Of a stretch of 64,000 nucleotides of DNA, positions 37,450 through 49,988 are shown in pieces. The notes below the pieces were generated by a model. The model worked only from the letters and a program-made list of their open reading frames with translations. It was not told where the DNA came from and searched no databases. Position numbers and translations under genes: made by a program. Origin of the DNA: Cricetomys ansorgei (Eukaryota > Chordata > Mammalia > Rodentia > Nesomyidae); contig JAMJFZ010001815.1 of assembly GCA_026225945.1 (NCBI GenBank), positions 17,119,001-17,183,000 of the forward strand, read 5' to 3'. Within the stretch, counting starts at the first letter, position 1. Every line of letters begins with the position of its first letter.

Positions 37450-39149
37450 CCTATAATTACATACTTGACCACTTATGAATTGTCCACTTATGAATGAAAA
37501 TATTTAATTCATCTACACTGGTGTCTGGTGATCTGTAGGCTTGACAGGACTGTATATAAAGAAGTAGCTTTACCATCAGTCAGTAAAGGCCAGTCTCACA
37601 CAGATACACATGAGAATATTAATCTTTAATGCCATCATTGGTCCCGAGAATAACTCACCCAATTTCTTGGGAGAATGTCATACTGATTGCTCTGACCTTT
37701 TTCTGACACTCAATATAATAGACATCTGTGGTCAGAACCATAGTGACATGGCAGTGAAGACAGGTTATATCACTTTGTTTCCTTTTTCTTTTTATCTTCC
37801 TTTTTAGACAAGATAGAAGACATTTAAGAGATATACCAAAATTTGCAAACCTGTCTTAGCTAACCTGGAACTATATTACATACCAGAGGGCTTTTCAGTC
37901 AGGCTGTTTATATAAAAGCTAATCATATCAGTTGGGTATTTGAATGAATGTGTGACCAAGGACAGCATCTTTCTTAAAAACTTTAAAAAGGACATTTCAC
38001 TTGAAATGCTAAAGAAAACAAATTGCATCAGTTTTTCAACCATTTTTTTACAATAAGAAAATATAATTTATTATTCATCAATAATGTAGTTTATGCTAAA
38101 AAATTCTTTGCTTCCTTGTCAACTTAAAAGAAGAATTTCCTTTTATGAATGAAGTTGAAGAAGCATATACCTACCATTTTTCTCTATGGGATAAATTAAA
38201 GTTTAGGCTTTCTTTTTTTCAAGTACACATTATCAAATATAATTTTATTCATTTAAGTGGATTCACACACTTGAGATTAAAAATATCTGATGTAAAACCT
38301 TTGTTAAAATTTGGTGGACTTACATCATACAGAACCAAAGATAGGTTGCACTATGTCCTGTTACAATGTTTGCTAAGTACTTCTATTGACCTTGGCAACA
38401 TCTATTAGCTGATGATGATGCTTTACAGATCTTTCCTAAAGCTTGTAGCAGAGAAAAAATAATGCAGTATATTTTTTGTGAACATTTTTGGCAGTGTATA
38501 TCCAAAGATAAGTCAGTGGGAAGTATGCTATCAGCCTGTGTTTATGATGAATTTGCATAGTTATTAATTAATGCTGTTGATTTTAAAAATAGAATCTGAT
38601 GTAGGGTACTGGGATGAGAAAAGAAATGACTGAAGGCTCTGAGAAGAGATACAGATTGCTCAAAAATTCTGATCTTTCCTTTATTAGGACCTCTATATGA
38701 ATATGGCTGTCTGTTCATAATATTCTAAGTATAATAAAATCTAATATCATAAATTCTAGGCCACCCCAGATATTTGTGTCACAGCTATGAAGGTTAACAA
38801 TCTGGATGGCATCGTGACTTTCTAGCCCATGTTTTAGGACCCAAAGTTCAGAGGGAGACAGTCCATGCTGCTAGTGTACAGAGGAAGCTGAACCTTGCCT
38901 TTTGCCATCCTCACTGCTATCCTTACAACCTAGTCCAGGAAAAGGTCACAGATACTGCACTTCACTATAGGAAACTAAAGCAACTGTATAAAGTTGAATC
39001 AATTACAAAGTATATGTAAATTTAAAAGAACGATATATTCACTGAACATTTCAAAGGAAATGTGAAGATAATTATTCACCAGTATCTCCCAATAAGATGA
39101 ACTTAAAAGATATCTCTTTAAATGGATATGTAATTTTAAAGGTCTTTTA
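37450..39149. other. No recognisable feature
   Basis: AT-rich unassigned sequence with short ORFs only, the longest at 38145-38408. Confidence 0.4.
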
Positions 39150-39257
39150 ATAGAGTTCTTAACATATTGCCAAGGCTACCCTTGAATTTCTGGGCTCAGA
39201 TTCCCTCCTTTCTACACCTTTCAAGTAGCTGGTACTACAGCATATACCACCAAGCCA
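39150..39257 (-). repeat. Old 7SL-derived monomer (PB1/FLAM-like), minus strand
   Basis: AACATATTGCCAAGGCTACC, TTTCTGGGCTCAGATTCCCT and CAAGTAGCTGGTACTACAGC follow a reversed fossil Alu/B1-type monomer more closely than a modern B1, since the 'gggctcaag' and 'aagtagctgggactacag' blocks are kept. Confidence 0.65.
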
Positions 39258-39374
39258 AAAACAAAAAAAGATTATTATAACAATTATGAACCTATGTTTC
39301 TGGGTATTGTATGCTCCACTGGCTCTAAGGCAAATAGAATCTGTCCCCTGTTATTTGTTGGACAAATGACTACA

Positions 39375-39598
39375 GTTCCCTGGAGAGATGACTCAGTGGT
39401 TAAGAGCATTTGCTGCCTTTTTTAAAGAGTGCTGGTTCCCTTCCTAGCACCCATATTCAGATGCCTACAACTTGTGGAACTCCAGGTCTACGATACCTGC
39501 CTTTTTCTGCCTTCTATATCTGCACACATGTCACACACACACAAACACACACACACACACACATACACACACAGACTCAGAAATAAATTTAAAAAATG
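39375..39598 (+). repeat. B3-type SINE with (CA)n tail
   Basis: CCTGGAGAGATGACTCAGTG, GGTTAAGAGCATTTGCTGCC, TCCTAGCACCCATATTCAGA and CCTACAACTTGTGGAACTCC match the tRNA-like head and body of B3. A CA-rich run at 39531-39574 and AATAAATTTAAAAAA end it. Confidence 0.8.
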
Positions 39599-40306
39599 TT
39601 TACTTGTTTTAACATTTAAAATCATTATCATCCTTTGGGTCCTGTCAAAGTGCTTGCTTTCAACATTTATATAATAGGCTACAAAGAACCCCATACAAAA
39701 AATATTTTTCAATAGATTATGTGCTGAAACTTAAACTATGGGCATCATTAAATGATAGAAATTTGATAAAACCTTGAAATCATGTGGTATTATCTGAAAA
39801 TAAGTATTCACATTAATGAAATTATACTAGGAGCCTGATTCAATATTCATATTACCTTTACAATGACACTATTCTTTCAAAAGATATATATACTCAGAGT
39901 TAAAAAATTGTATGAATTTTCAAATCCTTCAAAATTATTGTTCAGCACAACCATATGCCTGCAAGAAGAACTGAGAAATTGAGACCTAGTGGAGGGGTCA
40001 TTGACAAAATATTTTTGTATCCTCTAAAATTCTTCATTTTATAATATAAAGGCTTTTTGTACATATTAAAGACAAGAAATTTGAATTTTTTTTACTGTTT
40101 GTACTTGAAGAACATGCTTAATACTTCAGGAAGAAGGCATGAGAATTTGAGACTTCCAGATATTTTGTTTACTATTTAATACCTGCTATTTTAAAACTAC
40201 TAATGCAAATAAGAGAATTATATGCAATAGTTTTTTGCAAGCTAGAAAATATGGAATATTATTTTGTATTGAGGTGATAAATCATCAAAAAATCAAAAAT
40301 ATTTAC
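39599..40306. other. No recognisable feature
   Basis: AT-rich unassigned sequence. Confidence 0.4.
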
Positions 40307-40410
40307 TGCTTAGCATGATGGCTCCCATCTATAACACCAGCACAAGAAGATTTCAGCCTCTCAAAATCAGTCTGCTATATAATGAGAGCTTGTTTCAAGG
40401 CAAAAATGAA
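40307..40410 (+). repeat. Very old B1/PB1-type SINE, plus strand
   Basis: CTTAGCATGATGGCTCCCAT, ATAACACCAGCAC, CAGCCTCTCAAAATCAGTCT and a 'gagagcttgtttcaaggc' end follow a strongly diverged B1. Confidence 0.5.
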
Positions 40411-42279
40411 TTTGCTTCATTGTGTGACATTAATACAATAATGTCAAATTTTTAATTACTTAATATATATTTAATTGTAGATTTATAATTGTACATATAA
40501 GGAAACAGACAATGCCAAAGATTTAGTGACTTAAATTCAAAATACACATACAGAAAATATAAAAGTCATTTTTAAAATAGAAGACCTTTGCTTGAATTCT
40601 CTTTTTCCTTCCCCCTCATTTTCACACTGTCTGTTCTATTCTAATTATATACCGTATATACCAAAACTTGCATACACAGAAAAAGTATGAATTTTTATAG
40701 AGAACATAAATTTCTATAGCGAAATTATCAAGATTCATTAAACACAGTGAAAAGTCGTCCAAGTAAATAAGCCGATTAGATAAAAATGACTTGACATTAA
40801 TTTTAAAAATTCTTCCCATCTAAACACATTTGTATTTAAATACACCTAATTGTATTTGTTTAATCATATTAACATGAATTTGTATGTACTATATGATATT
40901 GAGTACATATGTATGTATGTAAGCAATAATGCATTTTTAAACACAGCATAGCCAATATTTTTACGTAAACATTATGTATTGGGACAACATGGAAACATTG
41001 TTTGGGCACATAATATGCTTCTTCATTAAATAAGATCTATATTATTCTGTAATCTCATGTGAGATAGACTTTATTTAAATTCCTGAAATCACAAACAAAA
41101 CTAGGTAAGTGTGGGACTCTAGTTTGCTTAATTTCCTACAATTTAATTACAGACTTTCTAATATAAGATTTGGGGTAAGTGTTTTGAAAAAGGTTGACAG
41201 CCATCCTGAAAGGAATTCATTGCCTGATTAAAACTTAAGCATCAAGCACATAGAGATTAATAAGCAAGAAAATGTCCTGAAGGAAGATGCATATTAGAAA
41301 GACTTACCTAATACCCAAAATGATCTCGCAATGGATTTTTGCTATAGCCTGGGCCGAAACTATAAGCTCTTGATACACTTCATATCAATGCCAACAAATA
41401 AAGAAACACTATTAAGTGAAACAACTGTTAAATAGAATGAGGAGCCTACTGGGCATTAGGAATCAGAATGAACTGCATTTTTCAAGCCTAACTAACTGCA
41501 TTGTTTGGAACACACGGGTGAAGAAGATAGGATGGTGGCGATGCTACAAAGTAGTAGGAAGGAAAGCATCTATATAGTATAGCTTGACAAACTAAGGGAA
41601 GAACTTTTCAAGAAATAGATGCTAACCACAGAAGAAACCACCATGGATGATAGGAGGCATAATATAAACAAGTCAGAAGAAAAATGTTCTGAAACAAAGC
41701 CCTTAGAAAATCACATTGATATGGTTTCAATCACCCCATTAGGCTTGGAACACTTACCCAGATCTCGAAACCTCATTTACTCTATCTGGAAGGGGGAATA
41801 ATTTCTCCCAGACCAGAGTGTTAAGAAGAAGATGCGCTGAAGTCCACTAGATGCACTGAAGTCCACTGAAGTCCTCAGAATCATTAGTACAATGGAATTA
41901 TCGCAGATGTTATTTACATGAGGAGAAATAAAATGTATTAAAAAGAACTCAAAATGATTCATGCAGGTTCAAAGAAATATTCAATGGGTAAAATCTGGTT
42001 GACTGATGACTTCATGAAGAACAGTCCATGATCAACTAAAAGGAGAAGATGAGCAAGGAATAGGAAAAAAAGCGCTCTCCAAGACGGTGAATTCAATGTG
42101 TGTAATTATTAGAGTTGCATGCTTATTTACTTCTGTTTGTGATTTCTGAAGCCTAGCAGAAGCCCATTTCACATCAGATTAAAGCACATCATAGACCTTA
42201 TTTAATGAAGAAGTGTGTTATGTGCATTCATGTGTGTTTCCAGATTGTTTCAATGCATGACATTTATTTAAAAAAACAT
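40411..42279. other. Unassigned stretch with a small tandem repeat
   Basis: AT-rich. A 19-bp unit (GATGCACTGAAGTCCACT-like) is present at 41831-41849 and 41850-41868, with part of a third copy after it. Confidence 0.5.
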
Positions 42280-43015
42280 TCAATGAAAATTAAAAATTTA
42301 TCAAACCAAAATGTGTGGAACACAGTGGAAGCAGTCATAAGAGTAAAGTTTATAGCAATATATGCCTACATAAGAAAAATGGAGAGTTTTAAATTAATAA
42401 CTCAGTGGTACGCCTGAAGACTTAAGAAAAACAAGAACAAACTGACACCTCCAAAAAGCAGTTAGGAAGAGATAATATCAGGACTGAATCAATGCATACA
42501 GAAATAAAGAAAACAATACAAAACATAAATGAAACAAAGAGTTTGTGCTTTAAAGATTAACAAAACTGAAATACACTTGCAAAATTAGCCAAAAGAAAGA
42601 GAATATCAAAAGTAATTAAATTAGATATGAAAGAAGAGATGTTAAATAGACACTGAAAAAATTCAGAAAATCATAAAAACATATTTTTAAAATCTATATC
42701 CAAACAAAGTCTAAAAGAAATGGAAGAATTTCTAGAAATGTATGACATGCCAAAGTTAAATCAAGATTAAGTAAATAATTTTACTAGAGCCACAACATCC
42801 AGTGAGATAAAAGCAGTAATTAATGCCTCTACTTAACAAAGCCCAGGGCCAAATGAGCTCAGTACACAATTCTACCAGACCTTCCAGAACAACTAACACC
42901 AGTACTCCTTAAAAGAAAAAGAAGGATCATGGACAAGTTCATTTTATGAAGCTAGTATTACAGTGATACCAAAATCGACAAAAACTCAACAACAACAAGA
43001 ACAAGAATAAATAAA

Positions 43016-43169
43016 TTATATATATACACACATATATATGTATATATATATAATATATATGTATATATACATAACATATATATAACAAAAAATAAATTAT
43101 ATATACATATATGTGTATATATATATATGTATGTGCATATATGTGTGTGTATGCATGTGTATCTATGTA

Positions 43170-43220
<51 letters not shown>
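43016..43220. repeat. (TA)n/(TG)n compound microsatellite inside L1
   Basis: About 200 bp of TA, TATG and TG units separating L1 sequence on either side; it continues as GGTATCTTTATTGAGAAAAA-like ORF2 sequence. The Tyr/Ile/His-rich 102-codon minus ORF is an artefact. Confidence 0.93.
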
Positions 43221-43567
43221 TGGTATCTTTATTGAGAAAAAGGACAAAAAGTCTCAGTAAAATGTTTGTAAGCTGAATTCAGGAAATCACCAAAAACTTA
43301 ACCATTATGTTCAAGTCTGCTTCATCCTAGATATGCAGTTATGATTCAGACTGTGTAAGTCAATAAACATAATCCACCACATAAATAAAATAAAAGACAA
43401 AATATTTACATAAATCTCATTAAATTAAAAATGAAACTTTGAAAAAACCCAATGTCTATTCATAATAAAAGTCCAGGAGAGAACAGGAATATAGGTGATT
43501 CAACAAATTAAACGGAATATACAGTAAGCATGCAGGGAGCCCAAAACCAACATCACCTAAGTGATTT

Positions 43568-43724
43568 GTTTGTTTGTTTGTTTGTTTAAGACATGGTTTC
43601 TCTGTTGTAACTCTGGCTGTCCTGGAACTCACTATGTAGACCAGGCAGGCCTTTGAACTCACAGAGATCCACCTGCCTCTGCCTCCTAGTGCAGTGCTGG
43701 GATTAAAGGTATGCACCACCACCA
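43568..43724 (-). repeat. B1 SINE nested in L1, with target-site duplication
   Basis: A TTTG-rich tail, ACATGGTTTCTCTGTTGTAA, CCTGGAACTCACTATGTAGA, TTTGAACTCACAGAGATCCA and GTGCTGGGATTAAAGGTATG make a reversed B1. CTAAGTGATTT is at 43557-43567 and again at 43725-43735. Removing the B1 and one copy restores continuous L1 ORF2 order, so the B1 is younger than the L1. Confidence 0.95.
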
Positions 43725-45028
43725 CTAAGTGATTTTTTTAATGCATTCACTAAAATCTGGAGCAAGACAAGGATATCCACTCTCCTGTCTTTTGTTTAAC
43801 ATAGATAATGAATTCTTTGATAGATTCATAAGCCAAGTTAATGAGATAAAATTGATACAAATAAGAAAGGAAGAAGCTAAAGTATTTTTTTAAGATGATG
43901 TGATTATATACACAAATGACCGTAAATACTCCAACAGAAAACTACAGCTGATAAATACATTCAGCAAAGTAGCAGGGTACATAACTAACTCCAAATAAGC
44001 AGTAACCTTCTAGTATGCAAATGACAAACATGCTGAAAAAGAAAGTAAACAAAACTACTTGTAATAACCTCAAGTATATGTTTGGTAATAAATGCACAAG
44101 GAAATTGAAAGATTATGCAATGAAAACTTTAAAACACTGAACAGATTTGAAGGAGATACCATAAGACTGATTGGCAAGATTAGTACTGTGAAAATGGCTA
44201 TTCTTCCAAAAGCAGTCTACAAAGTCAATGTAATTCCCATCAAAACTCCTACACAATTCTTCATTTAAAAAAAAAGTCTTAAATTTCATAAAGAAATAAA
44301 AAAAACAAGTCCCAGGATAGCCAAAACAATCCTAAACAACAACAACAAAAAACTGCTGCAGGTATCACCACCCCAGATTAAAAATTATACTAGAGATTAC
44401 AGTAATGAAAACAGCAGAGTTAGAACTTAAAAATAAACTCGTTGGTCAGAAAACTAGGATTAAAGACCCATGCAGAAATCCACACTCCTTCAAGCTGTCT
44501 GAATTTTCACACGGAAGTCAATACTACACAATGGAGAAAAGTTAGCACCTTCAACAAATAGTGTTGATCAAAGTTGGTAGCTAGGAAATATTTAAGAATG
44601 AAACTCGATTTCATTATTTGTAAGAGTGGGATAATATTCCATTGTGTAAATACACCACATGAAATTCTCAGGTAAATTGATGGAGCTAGAAAAGATCATT
44701 CTGAGTGAGGAAACCTAGACGCAAAAAGACTAACACTGCACCTATTCACTTATATGTGGATGTTAGCAGTTAAGACTTTGATAAACGGACTACAATCCTT
44801 ATAAGCACAAGGTTAGGTATAGATTAATGGACTTGGTGGAGGGTTGGATCTCCTTAGGAAGTAGAAATAGAATAGATTAGTTATGTATAGACAGGACTGG
44901 GTAGGGGTTGGAATGGAAGAAGCAAATAGGGAAAGGGAGTGAAGGGAAGGGGCAAGGGTTGGGATATGGGGAAGGGCAACTAAAGGCCATTTAAGGGGTT
45001 GCTTGGAAACATAATAGAGTAGAAGCTC

Positions 45029-45081
<53 letters not shown>

Positions 45082-45161
45082 TATAAATATATATACACAT
45101 TTCTCTCCCTCTGTCTCTGTCTCTGTCTCTCTCTCTCCAACACACACACACACACACACAA
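45029..45161. repeat. Compound microsatellite (TA)n(CA)n(CTGT)n(CA)n in the L1 3' UTR
   Basis: A TA run of about 40 bp, then AC, irregular TA, CTCTGT repeats and AC again. The longest ORF of the window (minus, 44813-45193) crosses it and is an artefact. Confidence 0.95.
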
Positions 45162-45705
45162 AGGATATGAAGGTATCTAAATGAAGTCACCAAATAGCAG
45201 GGGAGACAGAGCCCTAACTAGACATCTCTCATCACCAAATTAAGCTTACAGTACTGGGAATGAGTTACATGTAATGATCTAATGCAGTTTGGGGGTAAAG
45301 AAGCCCCATGAAAAACCCCAAACAACCCAGTCTAATACCAAGGCCACTGGTTGTTCTCCACAGGCTGATAATATAGCCCCATTGCTGAAAACAACATCTA
45401 CACAACTCATTGAACACAGAAAAGTCAAACTGGGCAGCATGAATTGTCATTGATGGGTTAAAAGTCAAAAGGACAGAATAGATATAGAGGTGGCCAGGTT
45501 CTGGGAGACTTATGGAAGGAGAAAGTATATGATCAAATACATAACATGAAAACTTTCAAAAACAAATTTTGAATGTAAGTTTTTTTAAAAAGTACACAAA
45601 GTTGGTTGAAAGGGAAGTGGGATTGGATCTGGGAAGAGTTGGGTGGGTGAATATAATCAAAATATATTGTACCAAACTCTTAAAGAACTAATAAAAGTAA
45701 TTTTT

Positions 45706-48615
45706 ATAAGTTAAAATTACAATGGACTAAACCATATTTTAAAATGCTTTATTATTCACCCATGTACAAATGACACTAAATAATATATATTTTATGTATA
45801 TGTATATACACATTAAAGCTGATATAACTTAAATAGATACAATGTGTTTCAGTTGAAAACATTCAGATCACTAAGTCAATTCAATTTCAGCTAATTAACT
45901 TTTGATTTGGATGACTTTCCCTCTGCTTAAGAGGTAAGTTGTGGAAAAGGCACAGATTGGATTCTATTAAAGTATAGAAGGACTGAAGGGTTTCTTTATT
46001 ATTGTTTGTTTATGTGGATTTTTTGTGGGGGAGTCACATTTTATGAAAGCAATAAGAAGTTTAGTTTTAAAGTATTAAGTTAAAGTAAGTTTAGAGATCA
46101 AGCCAGTGAGCAGCATGTCTCCATGGTCTCTGCTTCTATTCTTACCTCCAGCTTCCTGTTTGTGTTTCTGCCCTGACTTCCCTTCACAATGAACACTAAG
46201 CTTTAAGATAAAATTCATGGAGAGAGTCACTTACTAAATATGAGCCTGGATTCTGTCTTATTAGTAATATGTTTATGACTCTAAATAAATATATGGTTCC
46301 CTAAAGTGTTTATAAATAAGCACATAAAACCCAGGACTACTCAAGATCCTAGAATAAAACTGCTGGGAAAAAGAATACAACAGTTCATTTATTCATTTTT
46401 ATTTTTTTTTGCTATGAGATGTTGCAGAGAGACTGTCCAAAAGCCCTTAGGGATCCAAATTTTATTCGGGATCATGAGTTTTAAATTATTTATCAGTTCT
46501 CATAAGAGAGCATGGTGATATTGCCCTGATGGGCAAGTCACTCACTTACTTACAGATGGTTGATGGCAATTTCTTCCTGAACACGAGGAATGAGGAATGT
46601 TGAGAAAATAATGACTTCTATTTTCCCTCTTTAATCCTTAAACAGTTGAGATAAGCAGAGGAAAAATAATATGACTTAGGCCCCTGTGGTCAAATGTGAC
46701 ATAAAATCCTCCCATGGACCCTTGACAAGGAGGTAACACTGCCCATGAGGACACGGTTTCTTCTCCTGCCTGCTTAGAGCCCCAAAGTGTTTCATTAATA
46801 TTAACCCGAGTTTGCAACCTTCCTCAGGCAAGCATGTGCTGGAAAAGACAAGTGCATAATAACTCACATAGACTCCAAAATCATCCTTAGAAGTTAGAGG
46901 AATAATGGAGCTAGAAACTAGTGGTTGGCAGGTAAGGAAATGTTTTGCTGCCACTGGGAAAATGTTACCTTATTTACAACTGTGCAACACTGACAGAGAG
47001 TTACATTTGTAGCATACACTTCTTACCTAGAAGCTTATAATTTTTTAAAGGTAAACATTGTAAATATTGCACTGGATATCAAGCAAAATTGATTTTTAGT
47101 TTTACTTAACTTGATCTATTTAAATAGTCATGATTTTTAAATCAAAACTAAATTTTAGCTATGAGCTACTAACACATTAACAACAGACTAACAATAGCAC
47201 ATCTATTATTTATTTCGCTATCATTTAATTTGTTTAATCCTTTCCTAAAAGTTCTGTCGATTGCCTATAATTATTGGAAACATCTAAAGATTGTTAGCAA
47301 GACAAATTTACTCTCTGACATCCAAAATCAGTGGAAATTAAGAAAGAAATAAAATCCACAACCTTAACATATATTAATACAGCATATATTATAATACTTG
47401 TATCAAACACATATTTATATTTGACTAAAGTCACTGAAAAATGTTCATCAATTTTCTACAATATTACATGAAATAATGTGAATTTTCTCATCTTTAAATT
47501 TTATACTAGAATTGTATTCCCTGAAGTGGTAATAGAAAGGAGTCATGCTATTAAAAGGAACATTTGCATATTTTGCCAAGGCTTTAGAGAGTCTATTTTA
47601 AAGAACAGAGTTGAAAGTATTTAGCATTTGCAGTTTAATGCTTTGGATCTCTTTTATTAAGTTTGAGAGAAGGTAAAAATTTAGCTTCACTTAACTCTAT
47701 TTAAAAACTAACGAATGAGGAGCATAGATGTTTGCTCTTTACAAATATACGAAGCAAACAAGTCTAGCGAAAAATAATATGTATAAAAAATATTCAGTTG
47801 TTGGTTATGTCCCCTAAGCACTTGCAGATCCTAGTTATACAAAAGGTTCCAAGAGTATAATAGTGATCTGCCAATAATCACTAAAGATTACAAGCCCCTG
47901 AGGAATCAGATGTGATTACAAAATTAACTTACAAGATTAACTAATTTTCAGTGCATCAGGAAAAAAAATGAAATGAAAAGTAGAATAATGTTAGTTTCTA
48001 ATAACTTCATGGAGGTGAAAGCAGCATGCCAGGTTAAAAACACACATGTCACAGACATGTCATAACAGAAGCACAGAGGCAAGCAGGGTGTTTGTTAATC
48101 CTGTGAGCATCACAGTGAGGTAGCATAAATGCAGTATATTGAAAAAGCACAAACCATCATTGTGTACTTTCAGTAAGATTTCTGTAAAGGTGATAACAAG
48201 GAGTGAGTCCTCATTTAGATGCTCAAATAGGGAATAATCTACTTCCAAACTCACTCAGGCCATTGGCATAATTCATTTTCACGCAACTCTAGGAAAAAAG
48301 TGTAGCTTACTTCTTCAAATACACCAAGAAACATACACTGCATGCTTTATGTGATAGTACATAACATAGCACATAGAAACTCTCAAACAATTTGAAGACT
48401 GTAAATCCACTAACATTCTTACATTCTATCAATTGGAAGGAAGTCATTCATAGTGCCAAAACTCTAAAAACAACAGCGAGAGGGAAGAATACCAGAGCCC
48501 CTCACAGTCAGCACCCCAATGAAAACATGCAAATTATGTTTTGATAAATAAATATAAATAAAATAGATTGTACTAATACACTCTAGCAATGGTTAAAATG
48601 TATGGATTGTGTTTT
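45706..48615. other. Long AT-rich unassigned stretch
   Basis: No repeat or gene recognised in about 2.9 kb. The 92-codon minus ORF at 46676-46954 is the longest non-repetitive ORF here; I recognise no domain in it and treat it as chance. Confidence 0.4.
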
Positions 48616-48778
48616 TAAAGACTGCATTTTTCAGGACAGATCATTTGCATTGGAAAGGTGGGCGTGATTTTCGGAGGGGGTTGTGTGGGAGGGTTTGGAG
48701 AATGGAAAGGAAAGGGGGAAATAACGTAACTGTATTATAATCACAACTAAAATGTTTTAAAAATTATAAAGACTGCAG
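48616..48778 (+). mobile_element. L1 3' end fragment
   Basis: A G-rich stretch (GGTTGTGTGGGAGGGTTTGG) followed by GGGGGAAATAACGTAACTGT and ATTATAATCACAACTAAAAT matches the 3' terminus of a common rodent L1 type. Confidence 0.65.
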
Positions 48779-48804
48779 TTATATTTTTGCTTTTCAAAAA
48801 ATTG

Positions 48805-48805
<1 letters not shown>

Positions 48806-48840
<35 letters not shown>

Positions 48841-48895
48841 TTGTGTGTATGTGTGTATATGTCTCTGTGCATCTGTGTGTGTGTGTGTTCTTGCA
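48806..48895. repeat. (GT)n microsatellite
   Basis: A pure GT run of about 32 bp followed by imperfect GT/CTGT units. Confidence 0.93.
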
Positions 48896-49102
48896 CCCCC
48901 GTGTGCATTTCCAAAGGCCAGAGAAATACTTGCGTGTTCTGCCACTATTGTACTCCTAGTATCAGCCAACTTCTGCTCCCAGTTCTAGAGTTACAAACAT
49001 ACATGGTCTTACATGTCTTTGTAGATGGATCCTGATTAAAACTCAGTTTCTCACATTACCACAGCATAATATTTTATCCACAGAGTTTATCTCTCAAGCC
49101 TC
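48896..49102 (-). repeat. B4-type SINE, minus strand, diverged
   Basis: CCAAAGGCCAGAGAAATACT, then CAGTTCTAGAGTTACAAACA, CTGATTAAAACTCAGTTTCT and a head-like end GTTTATCTCTCAAGCCTC are in the order of a reversed B4 SINE. Confidence 0.55.
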
Positions 49103-49138
49103 AGAACATCAAGGTTTTCAAGAGAAAATGTTCATCAT

Positions 49139-49300
49139 CTTGTTTCTCTCTCTCTTTCCTTCCAGTTCACTCCTATCCAGTCTACCCTACTTATTCTTCC
49201 TCTTCTTCTTCCTCCTGCTCACTCCTTCCTCCTTCTTCCATGTCCCCTTTTCCCTTTTTCTTTCTCCCATCTCTTTTTCCCTTCCCTCTACACAGAGGAA
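49139..49300. repeat. Pyrimidine-rich tract
   Basis: About 160 bp of plus strand dominated by C and T (CTTCCTCTTCTTCTTCC), partly giving a poly-Glu/Lys ORF on the minus strand that is an artefact. Confidence 0.85.
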
Positions 49301-49988
49301 ATTTATTACACAGACAAAGTACATCCCCAAGAGATGAATGTGGGCTTCTAGAAAGATACACGTCTCTGGGATTTAGAGAGCACATTTTGTAGGTCACCTT
49401 TAACACAGAGGAGAAATATGTGCAAATTGAGGTGTAGGATTTCAAGAATGGCTCAGGATTCTCATGGCATAGTTCTAAGAAGCTCCTTCTCTTCTTACAA
49501 GGGGTTTTCAAGTGGTTTATAGCATCCTATGCACAGTGCATACCATGGCCCTCTGATTTTATAGTCATGCATCTTTCTAAATATGATGCTGAATAGATTT
49601 CAATTGAAAGCAACTTATTGAACTTCTACTTTTAAACCTTTTTTCTAATTTGCCAACGATGCACTAAATTTTGATCTTAGAAATTTCTTAAGTAATCTTT
49701 AATCATAAACAACTTAATCATACCATTGAACAAAAATTTAATCATCCCTAAATCTTTCTGCAAGACATTATGAACTCACTTTGTCATGTAAAAACTAAAA
49801 ACTGAAATTCTACTTGTGATAATTTTAACAATACTTACTATTTTCACTATTTCATTTAACTATGAATATGTGCATATACCTATATGACTTTATTCATATT
49901 TTATAATAATGAGCTTGATGTGAATTTTGAAAATGGAGGGAATCTAGAGTTTCTTTTATGATACTGTGTTGATATTATGATACTGTGT
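49301..49988. other. No recognisable feature
   Basis: AT-rich. ATGATACTGTGTTG occurs twice, at 49958-49971 and 49977-49990, just before the candidate LTR. Confidence 0.45.

Larger units (their letters stand above)
42280..45705 (+). mobile_element. 5'-truncated L1 retrotransposon: ORF2 fragment plus 3' UTR
   Basis: Translation-independent alignment from memory places 42280-42950 in the ORF2 linker and N-terminal reverse-transcriptase region (ACACAGTGGAAGCAGTCATA, TACACAATTCTACCAGACCT). It continues through the palm (GGAGCAAGACAAGGATATCC; the catalytic site at 43888-43899) to GCAAGATTAGTACTGTGAAA and ACTACACAATGGAGAAAAG, then the 3' UTR (GATGGAGCTAGAAAAGATCA, CCCTAACTAGACATCTCTCA, TTACAGTACTGGGAATGAGT) and an ATATATTGTACCAAACTCTT end. 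L1 ORF2 encodes the endonuclease and reverse transcriptase used for target-primed insertion. Here the endonuclease domain is absent, and stops occur throughout; at the FADD active site the alanine codon reads TAA (43891-43893). A B1 sits at 43568-43724, a TA/TG tract at 43016-43220, and about a kilobase of C-terminal ORF2 is missing at about 44608, next to a 52-bp inverted patch. It is dead. Confidence 0.88.

Noticed and set aside
36676..39598. tRNA-like heads in the B3 SINEs
   Set aside because: These are tRNA-derived SINE promoters with SINE bodies and tails attached, not tRNA genes.
42939..43247. 102-codon minus-strand ORF rich in Tyr, Ile and His
   Set aside because: It is a translation of the TA/TG tract within the L1 at 42280-45705.
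44813..45193. Longest ORF of the window (126 codons, minus strand)
   Set aside because: It crosses TA, CA and CT microsatellite tracts in an L1 3' UTR; the Tyr/Ile/Cys-rich middle is a direct translation of the repeat.
46676..46954. 92-codon minus-strand ORF in non-repetitive sequence
   Set aside because: No recognisable domain, no splice or promoter context, and the length is within chance expectation for 64 kb.
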